Assembly (NCBI GenBank): GCA_900073065.1
Contig: FJOG01000074.1
Span: forward strand, 31,228 to 54,570
Direction: 5' to 3'
DNA: 23,343 bases
From: Phialocephala subalpina
Lineage: Eukaryota > Ascomycota > Leotiomycetes > Helotiales > Mollisiaceae
The first letter of the stretch is position 1; each line of letters opens with the position of its first letter. The notes under the pieces were generated by a model. It was not told the origin of the DNA, did no database searches, and saw only the letters and a list, made by a program, of their open reading frames with translations. Of the stretch, positions 18,742 to 23,343 are shown in pieces. The translations under genes were made by a program, and so were the position numbers.

Positions 18742-20820
18742 TTAGGCAACCCTCACCCGCTTCCTTTCTCGTACAGGCTCGCTATCCATAACGTCGTCTG
18801 AAAGAGCACTAGAACTTAACACAGGTTCCTTAGGTGGCGGATGGTTGTCGAGGGATATGTCCGGTCCAAGAACGTCCATAATGCTATTCCGCATATCCTT
18901 TGCCACCTCCATATCCGCTGGAATAATGTCTTTATTAATATCCATTTTCCTATTCCCCGAGAAAACATCCATAACCTCCCCCCCAGCAACTCCATAGCTC
19001 TGGCTTTCCGAAAGTTGAGCACTGTTGTCTGGATTATTCCTACAAGCATGAGCTACTGACTGCGACATCAGCTTTTCCATGGATCCTGCGTGGATCAGTC
19101 CTAGTGGTTTGACTGCCATTTTGTGGCTTATTCCATATGCTCGGCCGAAATGGATCCTTGAAGAGTTTGGAAGAACGGTGGACGGGTGCTCTGGCTTCAT
19201 CCGGATAGGGGTTAAGACCATACCAGTTTCTTTTTCAAGGGGAGTTGGAACCTCCTTACTTGAATGTAATATTGCGAAAAGGTTTTGGTCTGCTTGGTCA
19301 GAAGAGCCAAGACCAGCATATCTGGAGGCAAAATTGACATTAGAGAGGAATACACCAGCGGCCACCGAGTAGGTTGAAGTATAACTTACGTGTGGATTCC
19401 TAGACAGAGACACGACTCAAGTCCCTCCTGAATGACAACAAAGCGGCGAATCATGATAGGACCCGGGATGCCCGGCTCACTGGTCTGACTACAGTAAGTC
19501 ATCTCTCTGATTTGCCAGTCTTCATAGATAGGCTCGTCCGATGTTATGTCTTCGAGGGTTATCCAGTCTGCGGATAAGGTGTGTAATGAGTCGGCTGAGG
19601 TCGGCTGTGTAATTAATTGCTTCGGGTTGGGTGTAAAGTAACTCGCTATTGAAGGCAATGCGTCTGAATTTGGCGAGATGCCTCTCATTGTGCAGTATTG
19701 TTGCCAATGACAGAAACGAAAGTGACGGTCCGCCCAATCATCTTTATTCAACTCCTGACCTCCAATTAACGGGGCTGCATCTGGACAGAGCGTGCACACC
19801 ACCTTCCCATTTCTTCCTTCTTTAATATGTTGGACCATTTTGGCTAGAGGCAATGAAAGGATCTGTTTCAAGCGCGCCTCTCGATCTTCTTTCTGAGCCT
19901 GCTCATATTTTGCTTTCAGGGTCCCAATTGGCTCAAGTGGCAATTGACTAATTTCGATACGTCGATGCCTCCACCTACTCCGATGATGCACTGAAAGGTT
20001 CGCGGAAATGCAAAGGGAAAACACTTGGCCGGACCTAAAGAATTGTGCTGGTTGATGTCGAACTTTGAAGTCTGTGAAAAACTCGTAAGTTCAATTCTCA
20101 GACGCCATCACTTATTGCAGGAGCATTACAAGGTTTTCTCTCTCCCCAGATTTCAGTACCAGATATGCAAGCCTCTAATTTAACATTATCGAATGGGGGC
20201 GAGAATTCATAGTATCTTCTCTCATATGCATTCGACAACTTAACGTCCACTTCTGGGTTATAACCAGTGCTAGAAGCCGCATTAGTCGATGGCGAGGCTT
20301 CAGAGAGGATCATCATCTCACTTGAAAAAGCAAGCCAGCTGAACCAAACAGTTGATAGATACTAACATACTTGCAAGAGTCTGACTGAGTTTGGTTCTCT
20401 AAAAGATCTGTTAGCTCTTTCTATCTTTAGAACATGGCCGACGTTCACAGCGATGATTTATCATACCTCAGTTTCCATTGTAAAAGTCCATTGCCATTTT
20501 CTCCAGCTATCTTTCAGCACATTACCAGAACCCCCTTCTTTCAGGGACTCCCTATACTTTTCGTGGTCTGCGAGGAATACCTCCATGGCTTCATTAGCTG
20601 CATTGGTGGTAAACAGCACAGCATTGAGAGTAGCTTGTGCTAACTGATTCGATACTCTCAGTTGTTCTACTTGGATAAGGACTTTATGAACAACATTGAG
20701 CTCTGCGATGAGTTGCTGGTAATCTCTGGCGGAGCCCTTTGTCTCAGATAAGGCTTTGCAGAGTTGGTACGCAAGGCTCGCGCCTCCAAGGATGTCGCCA
20801 ACAGAGAACCCGAAAGACAT
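18742..20820 (-). CDS. HeLo-like N-terminal + DUF6590-like domain protein, five exons
   Basis: Proposed exons: 20820-20467, 20396-20371, 20320-20130, 20071-19390 and 19321-18742 (TAA 18744-18742). They join in frame to 610 residues. Introns are 70, 50, 58 and 68 nt; donors include GTATGT and GTAAGT, with CTAAC before the first acceptor. Residues 1-118 (start M-S-F-G-F-S-V-G-D) match the N-terminal domain common on fungal STAND and related proteins, ending K-W-Q-W. F-F-R-S-G-Q-V-F (about 201-208), I-R-R-F-V-V-I (398-404), C-L-C-L-G-I-H-T-Y-A-G (411-421) and S-R-I-H-F-G-R-A-Y (472-480) follow the order I know for DUF6590. Between the first two lies an unusual insertion of about 190 residues with a Lys/Glu helix (242-262) and C283-x2-C286...H307-x3-C311-H312, a possible zinc site. 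No signal peptide or membrane helix. Codon use is ordinary and no stops intrude, so it may be active. Alternatives: a single 150-nt first intron (GAG joined to ATG at 20316), and another donor for intron 3. Function unknown; an allorecognition or immune-type role is only suggested by the N-terminal domain. Confidence 0.75.
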
Positions 20821-21171
20821 CGCCAGAGTTGAAGAACAGGAAAAATAAAAGAAGGATTGGGACCTAACAGAGAACAATAATATAAGCGCTATAGTCGGTG
20901 TTCAATGGGAGAATTTGCAAATCTATGAAGATTGACATCTCGCGGAGAAACGCCTTGAGGTCATGAGGGCTGCTCGTGGCTGCCTAGACCAGGGTCGTTC
21001 CGTCACGTGATTGAAGTCGTATTAGGGTCATGTCTCGTAGATTAGAGTAATTTCCAGCTAATTACATCTCTGACTTTTTGGGTCACAGTAAGAAGGTGTA
21101 GCCTTAGCTCCTTGTCCGAATATATCTACGAGAAGGCACTTAGCCACAATGTGGCTAGTGAGATCATTAGT
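20821..21171 (-). promoter_or_regulatory. Upstream region of the island gene
   Basis: This is the 350 bases between the start codon and the right inverted repeat. A TATA-like CTTATATTATT lies about 65 bases upstream of ATG (about 20880-20892), next to the palindrome ATAGCGCTTAT. A pyrimidine-rich leader (CCTTCTTTTATTTTTCC) follows. TCACGTGA, an E-box-like site, occurs at 21003-21010. Assignment is by position and composition only. Confidence 0.4.
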
Positions 21172-21240
21172 GTCTTGGCAGTGTGGCTGAGTATAAACTT
21201 TCGAAGAGTTGAAGGCGGAAGCCGATTTCGCTAGCGACTG
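21172..21240 (-). repeat. Right terminal inverted repeat
   Basis: Complement starts CAGTCGCTAGCGAAATCGGC. Its outer 21-base core (21215-21235) recurs exactly at 233-253, which marks it as a dispersed family. Confidence 0.85.
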
Positions 21241-21562
21241 TATATAATATAAATAAGAATAGTTTTAAACAAAATATAGATTAATTATCAGCTCTACTTA
21301 TTCAATTACAATCAAAATCAAGGGCTCCCTCCCTACAATTGAATCGTGAGTTCCCAAACACTGTTTAAGATCTTTCGCTTACGCTAATTGACTTAGCAAT
21401 TCTCAAACAATATTTGGGAATTCGATCCAAACATTTTAAAACTCTATCTTATAACTATACGCATATTTAACTTCAATTTACTGTAATATCTATACGATAG
21501 CGCTTACGATCCGTTTAATAAAGCGTTAATATAGCAAACTTTAAACGCGTGTTTTTGGATTG
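21241..21562. other. AT-rich flank right of the island, nothing recognised
   Basis: RIP-type composition resumes immediately outside the TA at 21241-21242. No frame or repeat is recognised. Confidence 0.5.
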
Positions 21563-21841
21563 TTAAGTATCGTTAAATAAGTAAAACCGACTATACGAGG
21601 TCTCGCTAGACAAATCTATTGTCGAAGAAGTCTTTAAACTATTCGAATAATAAATCGATAGTATCTTCCAAGCGTATAAATCTCTTGTGAGTCCCGCGAT
21701 AAACAGACTCCTAATTTGTCTTTTGTCCGTCACCACCGAGTCGAGATTCGCCGTAAGGGAAATACATTCTCTAATCCTATCCTTATACTCGACGACGACC
21801 CCTCCGTTACTATTACGCTTAATATCAATACACTGCCCCAA
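21563..21841 (-). pseudogene. Possible Ty1/copia gag fragment
   Basis: A 92-codon frame on the - strand reads V-E-Y-K-D-R-I-R-E-C, then L-D-S-V-V-T-D-K-R-Q-I-R-S-L-F-I-A-G-L and D-L-Y-A-W-K. Copia gag proteins show a similar series: Y-x-x-x-I-R-x-L, then D-x-x-L-V-x-x-F-L-x-G-L, then Y-x-x-W. The start is a TTG codon, so the real 5' end lies further up. It is on the same strand as the RT fragment at 15640-15838. A + strand frame overlaps it, and only one of the two can be real. Confidence 0.35.
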
Positions 21842-22345
21842 ACTCCTCTTAAACGACCCGAGGAACGTCCTCGATTAAAGAACTACATAAGAATAGCGGT
21901 ACGGAGCTCGAGCAAAAAAAAGAAAGTCTCTCTACCGAATTCCTCGCAAAAAAAGATCGAGTCGCTTAACCTCTCAAACGATCCCGACTACAGTACATCT
22001 TAGAGCACCCTCGATCTAAAGGAAATTCCGTTACTTTTAAAGTCTACTATACTTAAAGAGTATTCCCCGCAATCGAATAATAATATGGCTCTAATTAACA
22101 GCTATCTACCAATTGAAAGCTCAACTTCTACCGTCGAAAAAAATCCGTAGCATATCTCGCCAACTCCGAAGACGTTTCCAACTAAGAAAAGAGCAGATCT
22201 TGCTGTCTTTACTAATGAATTAGTGACTACACTAAAGACTACAATAAGATCAGTAAACTCTATTATCTTAAACTCATCGCCCGAGGCAGATACGCAATTT
22301 GAATACTTAAATTAAACTTGCCCTCTTATAGCTTACATACATCTA

Positions 22346-23335
22346 ATGAGTACGGTCGAACCCACCGATAGTACGCTAAGTCCGAGTACTAATGGACATA
22401 CTTTTAAAGTATCTCAAAAGACTTTACTTAATACGCCAGATTATACAATATTAATTTATCGTTTAATTTCGCTCGATTCGACGATTAAATCGCTTTTAAT
22501 TACATTGCAAACGAAATACAGGCCGATTTCCAAAGAGATACAAAAGTTATATTTAAATATCGATACTATATCGACTTTATTAAATATACTTTAAAAGTAA
22601 ATGAAATATTATAAGAAAATAATTGATTTTTAGGACGGAGATTACTTAGTTACAAAAGTATTTAAGGGTATAAGCGCAATTATAAAGCCTCCCGCAGATT
22701 TGATAGCCCATTTCGATTTTAAAGTGCGGAATAAAGTAAAATAGAAATTGAAGAAGGAATAAATAAGTCTCGAGAATCATTAAACGAGTAATTTATAGTA
22801 AAAGACTTTTCGATATAACTACGTCGTGAAACTAATAGAGGCCAACATTCGAACGTATCACAGAGAAAATCCTGGGTTAGTCGCCGATACTAATTAAATA
22901 AAGGCAAAAACTGTAAAGGAATTTATCGACGTCGTCTCGAAAAAAAAGAGCGAAGAGAATTACCGAAAACACTATCGTTTTTGGAAGTTCTTTTATAACG
23001 TACGTGTAGAAGGTACAAATAACGAGATAAAGGACGCTAAAGCTCGCATACTGAAAGATAGTTTAACGCACATTCTCCTATTCCGGATAAAGAAGTTTAA
23101 TAGACGTTTCTTTAATAAGACAAAAGATTCGCTTTAAATAGTGAGGAAGTGGAATCAAGTGTACTACCTTTACTTGAAGGAAGTACAGATGAGAGTATTC
23201 GCCGAGCGAGCTAATGACTTCTCCGGTAGTACCGATTGGCACTAGGCAGTTGTTAGGAATGCGTCGAACGTGTCGAACGTTGCCCTAATCAACTGGGTAA
23301 ACGGAACTCGAGCACTGAATCGAGAAGAACAGTAG
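22346..23335 (+). pseudogene. Long degenerate frame, uncharacterised
   Basis: This frame stays in register for 330 codons (and, upstream, from about 21716) with a dozen or so TAA/TAG stops, densest near 22594-22790. The last 450 bases are less mutated and have few stops. They read Y-R-K-H-Y-R-F-W-K-F-F-Y-N-V-R, then I-L-L-F-R-I-K-K-F-N. The order F-W-x-x-x-x-x-x-R...L-L-x-R-x-x-x-F-N recalls an uncharacterised fungal protein group, from memory only. The N-terminal half is Ser/Thr/Lys-rich and probably disordered. It ends at TAG 23333-23335, near the window edge. Confidence 0.35.
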
Positions 23336-23343
23336 TCGTACTT

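Larger units (their letters stand above)
18387..21240. mobile_element. 2.85-kb TIR-bounded island (non-autonomous, carries a gene)
   Basis: The island is bounded by inverted repeats of 69 bases, 57 of them identical, starting CAGTCG on each side. TA lies directly outside both ends (18385-18386, 21241-21242). CAGT termini and TA duplication are typical of Tc1/mariner-type elements. No transposase is inside; the only gene is the DUF6590-like one. Composition is normal throughout, while both flanks are RIP-mutated. Either a non-autonomous element picked up the gene, or two short related elements lie in opposite orientation on either side of it. Confidence 0.6.

Noticed and set aside
20098..20316. 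A separate small gene starting at ATG 20316
   Set aside because: Its frame joins exactly to the neighbouring exons through good splice sites and its end lies in a predicted intron.
18816..20647. Several further frames in the island on both strands
   Set aside because: They are shadows of the spliced - strand gene; exon phases and domain motifs fix the real frame.
1..23343. tRNA, rRNA or CRISPR-like arrays
   Set aside because: No cloverleaf with a GTTCRANNC arm, no rRNA core sequence and no regularly spaced identical repeats were found by eye.

Overview
This window reads as nuclear DNA of a filamentous ascomycete (Pezizomycotina). Three things suggest this: short introns with GTATGT/GTAAGT donors and CTAAC-type branch sites, protein domains known mainly from fungi (2EXR, a HeLo-like/STAND N-terminal domain, a DUF6590-like domain), and the mark of repeat-induced point mutation (RIP). 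About 18 of the 23 kb is very TA-rich, poor in CpA and TpG, and full of TAA/TAG codons. The genus cannot be told from this window.

Layout. 1-478 has ordinary composition and ends in one terminus of an inverted-repeat family. 479-18300 is the RIP-mutated block. By reading through the stop codons I recognise several dead genes in it. On the + strand: a 2EXR-domain gene (644-1489), an unrecognised frame (3513-4292), a nearly full-length dynamin-family GTPase (7680-9955) and copy B of a gene with 22-residue tandem repeats (16539-17182). On the - strand: copy A of that repeat-protein gene (1745-2545), an OMA1-like mitochondrial metallopeptidase (5020-5790), two unrecognised frames (12055-12306, 13580-13820) and a Ty1/copia reverse transcriptase fragment (15640-15838). 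Short sequences that kept normal composition sit between them: a MITE with TA target duplication (14634-14879), a palindrome cluster (10539-10632) and a 127-bp palindrome (15122-15248, partly mutated).

18387-21240 is an island of normal composition bounded by 69-bp inverted repeats that start CAGTCG and are flanked by TA, as in Tc1/mariner-type elements. It holds the only gene that looks intact, on the - strand (18742-20820, five exons, 610 residues): a HeLo-like N-terminal domain joined to a DUF6590-like domain that carries a CxxC..H..C insertion. 21241-23343 is RIP-mutated again, with a possible copia gag fragment (-) and a long degenerate + frame.

The genes do not form a pathway. The region is best read as a repeat-rich, RIP-silenced block (subtelomeric, pericentromeric or accessory) into which copies of host-type genes were duplicated or moved and then destroyed, with one spared island. 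Most entries in the mutated part rest on motif reading through stop codons and should be confirmed by de-RIP profile searches.
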